A stretch of 64,000 nt of DNA from Bradyrhizobium arachidis (lineage in GTDB: Bacteria > Pseudomonadota > Alphaproteobacteria > Rhizobiales > Xanthobacteraceae), in NCBI RefSeq assembly GCF_024758505.1, contig NZ_CP077970.1, positions 3,224,001-3,288,000 on the forward strand, read 5' to 3'. The notes under the pieces are model-generated. The model was not told the origin of the DNA and did not search any database. It saw only the letters and a list, made by a program, of their open reading frames with translations. Below, one piece after another: positions 9,123-16,761 of this stretch. A program made the translations under genes and the position numbers. The number at the start of each line of letters is the position of its first letter. Positions within the stretch are counted from its first letter, which is position 1.

Positions 9123-9224
9123 ATGCTTTCCGTAGACCAGTTTCTGAGACTGATTAGCGTGCCGGCCGTGTTCACGGCCTTCATCATCGCTTCGCAGATC
9201 TCGGCGGCGCTGACGCCGGCTTAA
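9123..9224 (+). CDS. 33-residue hydrophobic peptide
   Basis: The frame MLSVDQFLRLISVPAVFTAF continues IIASQISAALTPA, giving one membrane-length hydrophobic stretch. A GGGGGATGACAGGG purine-rich segment immediately precedes the ATG and is a good ribosome site. It lies 43 bases after the preceding small frame and may be co-transcribed with it. No family recognised. Confidence 0.45.
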   Translation: MLSVDQFLRLISVPAVFTAFIIASQISAALTPA

Positions 9225-9318
9225 GGCGTCGGGCAAGGGACCGCGTTCGCCACGCGCGCTCGCTTAGCCGCATCACCGCACGCGGGGAACGGCGTCGCCA
9301 TGGCTGCGTTTGCAGCTC

Positions 9319-9555
9319 ATGTCGGTACGCTGTCTCGTTGAAGATGCCTTCTACATTGCCTGGGGCTTCCTGGAGAAATCGGGAGAACTGGGTGATCCCG
9401 ACGCGTCCGCCAACATCCTGCTCGACTCGATCCAACATCAGCTTCGCACGGGCGAACGGCGCACGCTGCTGCTCGCCAACCGCGCGATATCAGCTTATCG
9501 GGAACAGGCCGCATTCGCCCGCGTTTCCTCCCGAAAGGAGACGTCGCGTGGATAG
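9319..9555 (+). CDS. Conserved small hypothetical protein
   Basis: A 78-residue soluble protein (MSVRCLVEDAFYIAWGFLEK...) with an amphipathic helical pattern, including ASANILLDSIQHQL and GERRTLLLANRAISAYRE. A TTG nine bases upstream is an alternative start. It overlaps the DUF3606 gene by 8 bases, so the two are probably translated from one message. No known domain recognised. Confidence 0.6.
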   Translation: MSVRCLVEDAFYIAWGFLEKSGELGDPDASANILLDSIQHQLRTGERRTLLLANRAISAYREQAAFARVSSRKETSRG

Positions 9556-9721
9556 GCTGACCAAGAAGGATCAGCCCGACCGCAGCAAAATCAACATGCA
9601 CGAGGCCTACGAGGTCAAGTACTGGACGCATGCCCTCGGTGTCTCGCGCGAGCAGTTGCAGAAGGCTGTCGAGAAGGTCGGCAATTCGGCCGCCGCCGTC
9701 CGCAAGGAGCTGGCGGTGTAA
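9548..9721 (+). CDS. DUF3606 small protein
   Basis: A 57-residue protein with the DUF3606 pattern: INMHEAYEVKYWTHALGVSREQL, then AVEKVGNSAAAVRKEL at the end. These small proteins are common in rhizobia and probably form a three-helix fold; function is not established. The GTG start is preceded by CCGAAAGGAGA about ten bases upstream, which supports it over longer in-frame extensions. It overlaps the preceding gene by 8 bases. Confidence 0.8.
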   Translation: MDRLTKKDQPDRSKINMHEAYEVKYWTHALGVSREQLQKAVEKVGNSAAAVRKELAV

Positions 9722-9878
9722 CCGAGGGGGCGCGCGGTATGCTTGCGACGTTTGGAGCAAGGCCCACGCGCTCGCCATCGCGCGAACGCTGCGGCACCGC
9801 AAAGGTTCGGTCAACAGATGATCCATCACGTTTCAATCGGCAGCAACGACATCGCCCGCGCCCGGCTCTTTCCCGGCG

Positions 9879-11171
9879 TCAGCCGACGCCAAGCATAAAG
9901 GACCCGAGCAGCGCCAGCACGGCGAGCGCCATGACGGCCGTACCGAGCCAGCCAAGTGCGATGAGCCATGTCCGCGCTCTGAAGCGGCCCATGATCTCCT
10001 CGTTCGACACGATCGCCATCATCATCGCCATGATGGGGACCGCGACGATGCCGTTGAGCACCGCGCTCCACACCAGCATGTGCATGGAATCGATGCCGGT
10101 GAAGCCGAGGCCGAAGCCGATCGCGGTGGCGGCTGCGATGATGGTGTAGAAGCCCACCGCCTCGTCGGGCTTTGCTTCCAGCGTGGCACGCCATCCAAAT
10201 ATCTCCGCAACGCCATAGGCCGCCGACCCGGCGAGCACCGGAATTGCCAGCATGCCGGTGCCGATGATGCCGAGCGCGAACAGCAGGAAGGTGAAGTCGC
10301 CGGCGAGCGGGCGTAGCGCTTCGGCGGCGTCGGTTGCCGAGCTGATATTTGTGACGCCGTTGGCGTTGAGCACCGTCGCGGTGGTCAGGATGATGAAGAA
10401 GGCGACGCCGTTCGACAGCAGCATGCCGAACGTGGTGTCGGCCTTGATGCGCGCGAGCTCGGGATCGCCGCCGCGCGGATGGCGGCGCAGCGGACGGCGA
10501 TGCTTGCCGTTCATCTCCTCGACCTCCTGCGAGGCCTGCCAGAAGAACAAATATGGGCTGATCGTGGTGCCGAGCACGGCAACCACCATCAAAAAATAGT
10601 CGGCGCTGACGTTCACCTTTGGCCAGACCGCGGCGAGCAGCGCCGTGCTCCAGGGAATTTTGACGGTGAAGGCGGTCGCGACATAGGCGAACAGCGCCAG
10701 CGTCATGAATTTGAGGATCGGCGAATAGCGCCGATAGGGCACGAAGACCTGGAGCAGCGTCGAGAGCGCCGCGAAGATCAGCGCGTGCTCGTGATTGAGC
10801 CCGCCGATCACCAGCGACAGCGCCTCCGCCATGGCGGCGATATCGGCGGCGATGTTGAACGTGTTCGCAACGACGAGCGCCGACACCAGCGTCAGCACCA
10901 GCCAGCGCGGCGCAACCTGCGTGATGTTCGCCGCCAGCCCCTTGCCGGTGACCCGGCCGATCTGCGCGCTGACGAGCTGGATGGCGATCATGAACGGGGT
11001 CGTCAGAAATACCGTCCAGAGCAAGCCGTAGCCGAATTGCGCGCCGGCCTGCGAATAGGTGGCGATGCCCGAGGGATCGTCGTCGGCGGCGCCCGTCACC
11101 AGGCCTGGCCCGAGCCGTTTCAATACCATCAGCGCCGGGCGTCGGGGGGCGGAGACGGCGTTCTCGGTCAT
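9879..11171 (-). CDS. NRAMP-superfamily divalent metal transporter with altered metal site
   Basis: A 430-residue inner-membrane protein with about eleven hydrophobic helices and the NRAMP opening GPGLVTGAADDDPSG. Classical NRAMPs coordinate Mn2+ or Fe2+ through DPGN in helix 1 and MPH in helix 6. Here helix 1 reads DPSG (residues 32-35) and helix 6 reads SPY in GTTISPYLFFW (S205-Y207). The methionine that selects transition metals and the neighbouring histidine are therefore both replaced. This branch may carry a harder ion such as Mg2+, as in NRAMP-related magnesium transporters; that is inference. A loop after helix 6 (GKHRRPLRRHPRGGD) is unusually basic. Monocistronic. Confidence 0.85.
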   Translation of the reverse strand: MTENAVSAPRRPALMVLKRLGPGLVTGAADDDPSGIATYSQAGAQFGYGLLWTVFLTTPFMIAIQLVSAQIGRVTGKGLAANITQVAPRWLVLTLVSALVVANTFNIAADIAAMAEALSLVIGGLNHEHALIFAALSTLLQVFVPYRRYSPILKFMTLALFAYVATAFTVKIPWSTALLAAVWPKVNVSADYFLMVVAVLGTTISPYLFFWQASQEVEEMNGKHRRPLRRHPRGGDPELARIKADTTFGMLLSNGVAFFIILTTATVLNANGVTNISSATDAAEALRPLAGDFTFLLFALGIIGTGMLAIPVLAGSAAYGVAEIFGWRATLEAKPDEAVGFYTIIAAATAIGFGLGFTGIDSMHMLVWSAVLNGIVAVPIMAMMMAIVSNEEIMGRFRARTWLIALGWLGTAVMALAVLALLGSFMLGVG

Positions 11172-11289
11172 GAAAGGCGGCGCCTCAGGTCAGGCTCGGT
11201 TGCTGAAATCTCCCGGCTAACTCAGGTTTAGGACGGAAGTTCCTTGGACGAGCCCGGCACGGTCTCCTTCGGAATAGTCGCATTTCGGG

Positions 11290-11319
11290 TTGACGCGTCG
11301 GGCAAATCGGGTGTAAACA
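11290..11319 (+). promoter_or_regulatory. Promoter of variant small-RNA unit
   Basis: TTGACG and TAAACA are separated by 18 bases of which CGTCGGGCAAATCGGG is shared with the 16.5, 17.2 and 20.6 kb copies. The -10 box is weaker than in those copies (TATATT). Confidence 0.55.
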
Positions 11320-11325
11320 TTCATC

Positions 11326-11377
11326 ATCGCCAGAAACGTCGAGCCTGCGCCGGTCCGGTCGCAGGCTCTTTTGTTTT
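11326..11377 (+). ncRNA. Predicted ~52-nt small RNA, variant with different terminator
   Basis: From the predicted start about seven bases after the -10 box the transcript would run to an intrinsic terminator: GAGCCTGCG and CGCAGGCTC form a perfect 9-bp stem, followed by TTTTGTTTT. The promoter half belongs to the same family as the three copies in the 16-21 kb island, but the terminator stem is unrelated in sequence, so structure is kept while sequence has changed. It lies in the 389-base gap between the NRAMP gene and the SDR gene. Confidence 0.5.
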
Positions 11378-11560
11378 GGGCGGAGAGCAGGACACGAAAC
11401 TCTGCCGTATCCCAAGAGCTGCCTCGAAGCGCATTGCCCGAGGTCGGAGTTGGGCCAAAAGCTGAAGCGCAGAGCTTGAGTAGAACGACCCTGATCTTGT
11501 ATTTTCAGTGTATTCGCAATACGGGCGGCGGCCCAGTCGGCCTCTTGGCGAGGACGGTCA

Positions 11561-12337
11561 ATGACAAACCTCAACGATCTCTCCGGGATGGTCGCAGTCG
11601 TCACCGGCGCTAGTCGCGGCATCGGCCTAGCCATCGCACGCCATTTCCTGAGGATTGGCGCTCGGGTAGTCGTCGGCGGGCTTGATCCCCAGGAAACCGA
11701 AGCGGCTGTCCGAGGGCTCGCCGCTGAGGCCGGAGACGACCGGGTAGCAGCCCAGCCAGGGGACGTTAGCCGCCTCGATATCGCTGAGGCTCTCGTTGCG
11801 GCAGCATTCGAGCGGTTCGGTCGGCTGGATGCGCTTGTCTGCAATGCCGGCATCGACATCATCAAGCCGGCGGTGGATTACGAACCGGAAGAGTGGGATC
11901 TGATCCTGGCAGTCAACCTGCGCGGCGCCTTCCTGCCGGCGCGCCAGGCCGCGAGGGCCTGGATCCAACGTGGACAGCGCGGCGGATCGGTGACTATGAC
12001 GTCGTCGATCGCGGCCCGCGCGGGCATCGCTGGTCTTGCACCCTATGGAGCAAGCAAGAGCGGGATAGATCAACTCGTCCGCACGTTGGCGGTGGAATGG
12101 GCCAAACACGGAATCCGAGTGAACGCCATTGCGCCCGGTTACGTCGACAATGTCATGGCCGGCGTCGAGATTCATTCCGATCCCGCCACCGAGGCTCGAA
12201 TCCGCGCATTCACTCCCATGGGACGTCGGGCCACGGTTGAAGAGATCGCTGGCCCCTTCATTTTTCTCGCCTCGCCAGCCGCCGCATATGTAACAGGAGC
12301 GATTCTAGCCGTCGACGGCGGGTACAGCGCACAATAA
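11561..12337 (+). CDS. SDR-family NAD(P)-dependent oxidoreductase
   Basis: A classical short-chain dehydrogenase of 258 residues. It has the nucleotide-binding VTGASRGIG near residue 15, NAG in LVCNAGIDI near 90, a catalytic Ser-Tyr-Lys set (TSSIAAR and YGASKSG) and the C-terminal TGAILAVDGGYSA typical of FabG-like members. It probably oxidises or reduces a small alcohol or ketone; the substrate cannot be read off. The gene stands alone between mobile-looking repeat sequence on both sides. An Asp-rather-than-basic pattern after the Rossmann motif is not clear enough to decide NAD versus NADP. Confidence 0.85.
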   Translation: MTNLNDLSGMVAVVTGASRGIGLAIARHFLRIGARVVVGGLDPQETEAAVRGLAAEAGDDRVAAQPGDVSRLDIAEALVAAAFERFGRLDALVCNAGIDIIKPAVDYEPEEWDLILAVNLRGAFLPARQAARAWIQRGQRGGSVTMTSSIAARAGIAGLAPYGASKSGIDQLVRTLAVEWAKHGIRVNAIAPGYVDNVMAGVEIHSDPATEARIRAFTPMGRRATVEEIAGPFIFLASPAAAYVTGAILAVDGGYSAQ

Positions 12338-12376
12338 TTTTGGTGCGCCCCACCCAAGACACGTTTCGTTCGGGTC

Positions 12377-12419
12377 GCAAGGCGAAACCGCCACAGGGCT
12401 ACAAGACGTCTGCTTTACC
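12377..12419 (+). repeat. 43-bp direct repeat, copy 1
   Basis: GCAAGGCGAAACCGCCACAG continues GGCTACAAGACGTCTGCTTTACC. The partner at 13568-13610 is about 80 percent identical, same orientation. Together they bracket the orphan ABC binding-protein gene. A decayed promoter-like TTGATACGTCGGGCAAG lies at 12487 in the same 213-base gap. Confidence 0.6.
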
Positions 12420-12550
12420 TTGGAGCCTGCCGTCGCATTTTTGGTCGGGCGCCTGGCGCACGCTGACGAACGATGTCCCTGGCGACTTGATACGTCGGGC
12501 AAGCAGGCATCACACGGTCCGAGTTCGGCCAACAACGGAAGATCGCGAAC

Positions 12551-13498
12551 TCACTCGATCGTCGTGTCGGCGCGCGAGAGCAGCGTCGGCGGGATGTCGA
12601 CACCCAGCGTTTTGGCCGTCTTGAGATTGACGACCAACTCGAGCTTGGTCGGCTGCTCGACGGGCACGTCAGCCACTTTTGCGCCGCGCAACAGTTTTGC
12701 GACCTGACGCGCGCATTGGTCGAAAACCGCGCTGATGCGCGGACCGTAGCCTATCAGGCCGCCGTCCTCCGCCTGCTCGGGCCATTGATAAATGGCCGGC
12801 AGGCGACGCAGGGCAAGGCGATCGCGGATCAAGGATTGGAATTTGGATGACAGGATTGGCGATGCCAGCAGGTTGACGGCCTCGACCCGTGCGCTCGTCA
12901 TGGCGTCGATCGCACGGATGATGTTCTCCTCGGAGCGTGCGGCAAACGGAACGATCTCGACGCCGAAACTCTTGGCGGCACTTTCGAGGGCGCTCATGTT
13001 CGGTATTGGCTCGCGGTCGGCGAGCACAGCTATTCGTCGCGCAGCGGGCAGCGCCTGATGCAGTAACTCCAATCGCTTGGCGTCGAGCTGGAAGGCAAAG
13101 ATGGCAACGCCGGTGGTGTTGCCTTCGGGGCGGGGCATGGAGGCGACGAGCTTGCTGCCGAGCAAATCGTCCGCGATCGCCACGATGGGAATGCGTTGCG
13201 TTGCTTGCTGGGCTGCACGCGCGGCTTCGGTGCCGACGACCATCAGGACGTCAGGATTTGCCTGGGCAAGTTCAACGGCGAGCGTTGGGTACGAGGCCGC
13301 GGCCACGCCGTCGGCACGGCTGTCGATGTCGAGATTGCCGCCTTTTGCAAATCCGGCCCTGCCCAGTTCATCGAAAAAGCTTGCCGGCAGGGGCCCCAAT
13401 ATCGCTACGCGGTAGCGCCGGGCGGCTTGCTGTGCGCGTGCTTCGAAAGGCCAGGCCGCAGCACCGCCAATCAGCGTGATGAACTCGCGCCGCTTCAT
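12551..13498 (-). CDS. Orphan ABC transporter substrate-binding protein (PF04392 type)
   Basis: A 315-residue exported binding protein. It starts MKRREFITLIGGAAAWPFEARA, a twin-arginine-like signal typical of this expanded rhizobial family. It ends with the family's closing block LELVVNLKTAKTLGVDIPPTLLSRAD. Such proteins are related to tryptophan/tyrosine-type ABC binding proteins, but no permease or ATPase is next to this one. It is flanked by 43-bp direct repeats, consistent with spread as a unit. A second family member is at 62.2 kb. Ligand unknown. Confidence 0.85.
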   Translation of the reverse strand: MKRREFITLIGGAAAWPFEARAQQAARRYRVAILGPLPASFFDELGRAGFAKGGNLDIDSRADGVAAASYPTLAVELAQANPDVLMVVGTEAARAAQQATQRIPIVAIADDLLGSKLVASMPRPEGNTTGVAIFAFQLDAKRLELLHQALPAARRIAVLADREPIPNMSALESAAKSFGVEIVPFAARSEENIIRAIDAMTSARVEAVNLLASPILSSKFQSLIRDRLALRRLPAIYQWPEQAEDGGLIGYGPRISAVFDQCARQVAKLLRGAKVADVPVEQPTKLELVVNLKTAKTLGVDIPPTLLSRADTTIE

Positions 13499-13567
13499 TG
13501 AGCCCCCCGGGGGATCTGATCGCGTTCAGCCTAGCACATTGGCGGCGAGGGCGGTGCTCGCTGAGTT

Positions 13568-13610
13568 ACAAGGCGAAATTGTCACAGGGCTGCAGGACGT
13601 CTGCTTTACG
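13568..13610 (+). repeat. 43-bp direct repeat, copy 2
   Basis: ACAAGGCGAAATTGTCACAG continues GGCTGCAGGACGTCTGCTTTACG. It lies upstream of the minus-strand binding-protein gene; see the copy at 12377. Confidence 0.6.
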
Positions 13611-13701
13611 ATGGAAAGCGGACGTCCCATCCAGGGGCAGACGCCATCACCCGAGGTCGGGGCGATGTCCGAGATGAAAGAGACCTCCGGCCGGGCGGGC
13701 T

Positions 13702-13899
13702 TCACTTCGGCGGTTGCAGCTCCGGTGATCTCAGCCATTCGCTCAAGTGCGAGCCCGTCTCGGCTTGCCGGGCCCTTCTGAGGGCCGCATCGCGCTCCGC
13801 GCCGGTTGGGAGCATTTTGGCCTCCTCGCGGAGGCGCCTGGCGTGTTCGGAAAGTCGTTCTTCAAGGGATTGCGTTTGCTTGAAACGGCGACGCAACAT
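13702..13899 (-). CDS. Small conserved charged protein
   Basis: A 65-residue, strongly helical and charged protein (MLRRRFKQTQSLEERLSEHA..., ending SEWLRSPELQPPK). The AGGAGG ribosome site seven bases before ATG is among the strongest in the window. I recognise close relatives as frequent in Bradyrhizobium, usually near mobile or accessory sequence; no function is known. Its C-terminal WLRSP-LQPPK block is the most distinctive part. Confidence 0.75.
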   Translation of the reverse strand: MLRRRFKQTQSLEERLSEHARRLREEAKMLPTGAERDAALRRARQAETGSHLSEWLRSPELQPPK

Positions 13900-14042
13900 G
13901 ACACAACCTCCTGCATACGGGTCCTAACCGTTGGGTTTTGCAAGATCCCAATCCAATATGCGGATGGGCGGGCATTGGTTCCAAACGGGCAACTCAGATC
14001 GGGCCGGGGACCGGCCGCCCTACGCGTCTGCCTCACCCGGCT

Positions 14043-14105
14043 CTATCGCACGCTGACGAAGGTGCCCCAGGCGGCGGCAAGAGGCGCGCCGGCAAAGCCG
14101 TTCGT
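14043..14105 (-). pseudogene. Remnant of a small membrane protein gene
   Basis: Read on the minus strand this gives NGFAGAPLAAAWGTFVSVR and a stop, matching the last 20 residues of the intact small protein at 15614-15799 (FAGAGLAAAWGMFVSIK). No start or N-terminal part is found upstream, so it is a decayed fragment of a paralog. It lies in a 323-base gap that otherwise shows nothing. Confidence 0.55.
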
Positions 14106-14222
14106 TAGCGCCTCATTTGTCTTGTGTCTTGCCCGGCTTTCAAGGAGCGCCCGAGCGCCCTTAGGCGGGCGCCGCATCAATCAGCAGTCCGCTAGCGGAA
14201 TGGAAGCCCGGAGGAGACGCCG

Positions 14223-14882
14223 CTAAGATGGCGGCAGGGTGAGGAGTCCGCGTTCGGCGGCGAGAGCCGGAAACCGGGCGGTGACGGCTGCCGTGAGCGG
14301 CGTGCCGGGGTCGACGACCTGAAATGTGATCTTGCTGAGTGTGGTGCCCTGTCCGAAGCGGGCGGCGAGGTTGTCGGGGGACACTTCGACAAGGGACTTT
14401 GGGTTGGCCATGTCGGTGAAGGTCGCGAGCTGCGGATAGTATTTGCGGTCGAGCACGTTCAGCGGCCTGGCCCTGGCAAGGTCGTCCAGAATACTTGCAT
14501 CGCCGGCATTGGGCCGCTTCCCGCGGAGCTCGTCGATGTGGAGAGCCCGGAAGACGATGGTGTTGATCTCGCGATCGTAGTTGTATCGCACATCGCGCAG
14601 CGTCGCGAACAAGACCTCGCCATTGCCGAGATCCACGAACGGGGCTTCGCCGAATGTCTGGTGGCCTCCGCCCCAATCCGAGCCGCCGGCGCCCGGGAGC
14701 GGAATCAGGCGTGGTCGCCAGACCACGTGCTCCTGGACGGCCGATCCGGATTTCGGGCCGCTCGGGGTCTGGACCTCGACGGTCATGCGATAGCGCAGGG
14801 ATGCTTGCGGCGTCCATTGTCGGATCACAACCCAAGCTATTCCGAGGACAACAAGTGCAAGAAAGATATGGCGCTTCAACAT
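14223..14882 (-). CDS. Membrane-anchored hypothetical protein
   Basis: A 219-residue protein with an N-terminal membrane helix (IFLALVVLGIAWVVI) and a periplasmic-looking remainder. Visible blocks are YRMTVEVQTPSGPKSGSAV and GQGTTLSKITFQVVDPGTPL. No known domain is recognised. It lies 25 bases downstream of the next minus-strand gene, so the two probably form an operon of membrane proteins. Confidence 0.7.
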   Translation of the reverse strand: MLKRHIFLALVVLGIAWVVIRQWTPQASLRYRMTVEVQTPSGPKSGSAVQEHVVWRPRLIPLPGAGGSDWGGGHQTFGEAPFVDLGNGEVLFATLRDVRYNYDREINTIVFRALHIDELRGKRPNAGDASILDDLARARPLNVLDRKYYPQLATFTDMANPKSLVEVSPDNLAARFGQGTTLSKITFQVVDPGTPLTAAVTARFPALAAERGLLTLPPS

Positions 14883-14907
14883 GTCCAGCCAACAGGCCTA
14901 GAAAACG

Positions 14908-15522
14908 TCACGGTCTAATCAACCAGAAGAAATCATTCACATCGTCCGACGTGAGCGTCGTCATGTCCGATCTCAGGAAGAGGGCAAGCGAGCCGAGACC
15001 GAACAAGGTAATGAGGCCCGCCGGGAGCATGAACGACAGCGTGCGGTTCCAGAGCTCGGTTTCGGCAGCGTAAGAGATCGAGACTGCGGTACGGTCCTTC
15101 GTCGAACGTATCGGCACGAGAGCCTCGCCCCAACGCTTTGCAAACAACATGAAGGATTCGTGCGTTATCGGCGCCTGGTCGGGATTGGTGACCGATTTGA
15201 TTTTCACGTTGCAGAAGGTGATCCCCAGCTTCGTGCGCCCGCACGCTCCGTCCGCGATGCGCAGATCATGCGCCGGCTGCCAGGTGCCGGCCAGGCGGTG
15301 ATCGCGCTGGATGTCCAGACCATAGTCCGAGACCAGAGCGTAAAGCAGCACGCAACACGCAACGAACAGGAAGAGCCAGAGAATGGGGGCGCTGATCGCC
15401 GACCAGCGGCGCTCGGTGAAATCCTGGCTTCGTGCGGCAGCCATGCCGCCACCGAAAATTGGTACAGCGGCGCCACCTTCGGATTGACGCTTGCCGAACG
15501 ACATTGTGGTCACCCCAGACAT
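14908..15522 (-). CDS. Two-helix membrane hypothetical protein
   Basis: A 204-residue protein with one membrane helix near residues 45-65 (ILWLFLFVACCVLLYALV) and a second near 165-185 (MLPAGLITLFGLGSLALFL). Between them is a probably periplasmic domain with several cysteines (GACGRTKLGITFCNV). ATG at 15504 is an alternative start. It precedes the membrane-anchored gene at 14223 in a likely two-gene operon. No family recognised. Confidence 0.65.
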   Translation of the reverse strand: MSGVTTMSFGKRQSEGGAAVPIFGGGMAAARSQDFTERRWSAISAPILWLFLFVACCVLLYALVSDYGLDIQRDHRLAGTWQPAHDLRIADGACGRTKLGITFCNVKIKSVTNPDQAPITHESFMLFAKRWGEALVPIRSTKDRTAVSISYAAETELWNRTLSFMLPAGLITLFGLGSLALFLRSDMTTLTSDDVNDFFWLIRP

Positions 15523-15613
15523 TGAAGTCGCCTGCTACCTAAGGGCGAACACAATAAGACTTCGCTAAAGGGCGTCGGCGGATTGTCAGGGGATGCAGGT
15601 GTCGCTGCCGGTC

Positions 15614-15799
15614 CTATTTGATGCTGACGAACATGCCCCAGGCGGCGGCAAGGCCGGCGCCGGCGAAGACGATCAGCGGGTTGGCGCAGAAGGCGCTGCC
15701 ATAGGTGCACATGGTCACGCCGAACGAGCCGATCTCGTGGTGGCTCGCGGAATAAAACAGTCCCGACAGCACCAGCAGTGCGGCGGCGACGTAGTACAT
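15614..15799 (-). CDS. Small two-helix membrane protein
   Basis: A 61-residue protein with two hydrophobic segments (YYVAAALLVLSGLFYSA and PLIVFAGAGLAAAWGMFV) joined by a short loop with two cysteines (MCTYGSAFC). A TAAGGAG site precedes the ATG. A truncated second copy of its C-terminus lies at 14043-14105. The family recurs in Bradyrhizobium; role unknown. The 262 bases downstream of its promoter, up to 16061, show no gene. Confidence 0.7.
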   Translation of the reverse strand: MYYVAAALLVLSGLFYSASHHEIGSFGVTMCTYGSAFCANPLIVFAGAGLAAAWGMFVSIK

Positions 15800-16061
15800 C
15801 GGTCCGGCTCCTTATCCTCTCACCGGGCGGTCGCCGTGTCGCGTCGCCGCCCGGCATCGCTGTCAAGCCGAGTTGAGCAGGCGGAGATTTCATTCCGCCA
15901 AATTCGGTTTGTGCGATTTTAATAAAGTTGCAGCAACGCCACCGCGGGGAGGCCAAAAGGCCGTGACGCGCGACGAAACACGCCTGAAACATTCGTGAAA
16001 CCAGATAGTTCTGAACTCCCCCGTTGCCGGGCGCGACCAACCGGACGAGAAGGAGATACTC

Positions 16062-16166
16062 ATGATCCAGGTCGGTTCGAAAGAAGAAGTCGCGTTCTTG
16101 CTGGCGCTTTTCGGCACGCATACCCAGCCCGTCAGGCAGCCGAAGCCGAAATCGTCGCGTGGGTAA
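16062..16166 (+). CDS. Short frame with strong ribosome site
   Basis: A 34-codon frame (MIQVGSKEEVAFLLALFGTH..., ending PKPKSSRG) behind AGAAGGAGATACTC, an excellent Shine-Dalgarno at proper spacing. It ends ten bases before the next frame and could be a leader peptide or a truncated gene whose downstream part continues in another frame. Protein-level support is weak. Confidence 0.4.
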   Translation: MIQVGSKEEVAFLLALFGTHTQPVRQPKPKSSRG

Positions 16167-16175
16167 TGCTCGACC

Positions 16176-16505
16176 ATGCCAGGCCTCGACATTTGCCAGC
16201 GCTTGTTGCGCCGGCTGATCTCTGCTGGAGATCCCAGTGCCATTCCGGTCGCCGAATGCGCCATCGATGACTATGTGGAGATCACGGAAGGAAGCGCGCG
16301 CGAAAGCGGACTGCGTCTCCTGCAGCAGGATGCATGGGACCAGCATGCCGTCATGGTCGGCGTGCAGCGCTCGTTCGCGGAAACTGTGAACGCTTATATT
16401 GAGCGGAAGCTGGGGGAAGAACTGAACGCAGCGGATGACGCCGCGCCGGTTCGCCTGTCTCATGAACCGCTTCTGGCGGCCGGCCCGGGAGAAACGAATC
16501 CGTAA
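16176..16505 (+). CDS. Hypothetical soluble protein
   Basis: A 109-residue frame, acidic and helical (MPGLDICQRLLRRLISAGDP; later AIDDYVEITEGSARESG and QRSFAETVNAYIERKL). It follows a 34-codon frame by nine bases; that frame may be its frameshifted N-terminal part or a leader. No domain is recognised. A long overlapping minus-strand frame here is judged a shadow. Confidence 0.5.
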   Translation: MPGLDICQRLLRRLISAGDPSAIPVAECAIDDYVEITEGSARESGLRLLQQDAWDQHAVMVGVQRSFAETVNAYIERKLGEELNAADDAAPVRLSHEPLLAAGPGETNP

Positions 16506-16544
16506 CGGGGGCGGTTGGAATTTTCGGATTTTGTGAAATAGAGC

Positions 16545-16574
16545 TTGACCCGTCGGGCAAATCGCCTGTATATT
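16545..16574 (+). promoter_or_regulatory. Small-RNA unit promoter, copy A
   Basis: TTGACC and TATATT with an 18-base spacer. The sequence immediately upstream (TTCGG, a short gap, then AAATAGAGC) is also conserved between copies A, B and C. Confidence 0.7.
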
Positions 16575-16580
16575 GTCATC

Positions 16581-16632
16581 ATCGAAACAAGCATCGATCA
16601 GCCCGCGTGGAGACATCCGCCGCGGGTTTTTT
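16581..16632 (+). ncRNA. Predicted ~52-nt small RNA, copy A
   Basis: The predicted transcript carries ATCGAAACAAGCATCGAT, able to form a small 5' hairpin, then a GC-rich intrinsic terminator (CCCGCGTGGAGACATCCGCC pairing back through GCGGG) ending in six T residues. The unit is nearly identical to copies B (17.2 kb) and C (20.6 kb). Nothing in it encodes protein. It could be a real multicopy sRNA, or a repeat that merely provides a promoter and a terminator. Confidence 0.6.
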
Positions 16633-16761
16633 CATTCGTCGCGCCGCCAGCGCCGACTCCAGCGCGTCGCGTACCGGCGTGTGAAACCATACTGAATTCT
16701 CATGCGTTTCTTGGACGCAAAGAAGTGCATGATGGCAGAAGCAAAGAAACAGGAGAGGGGT

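Noticed and set aside
15510..16616. 368-codon minus-strand frame
   Set aside because: Overlaps well-supported genes on both strands and the small-RNA unit; composition is typical of a high-GC shadow frame.
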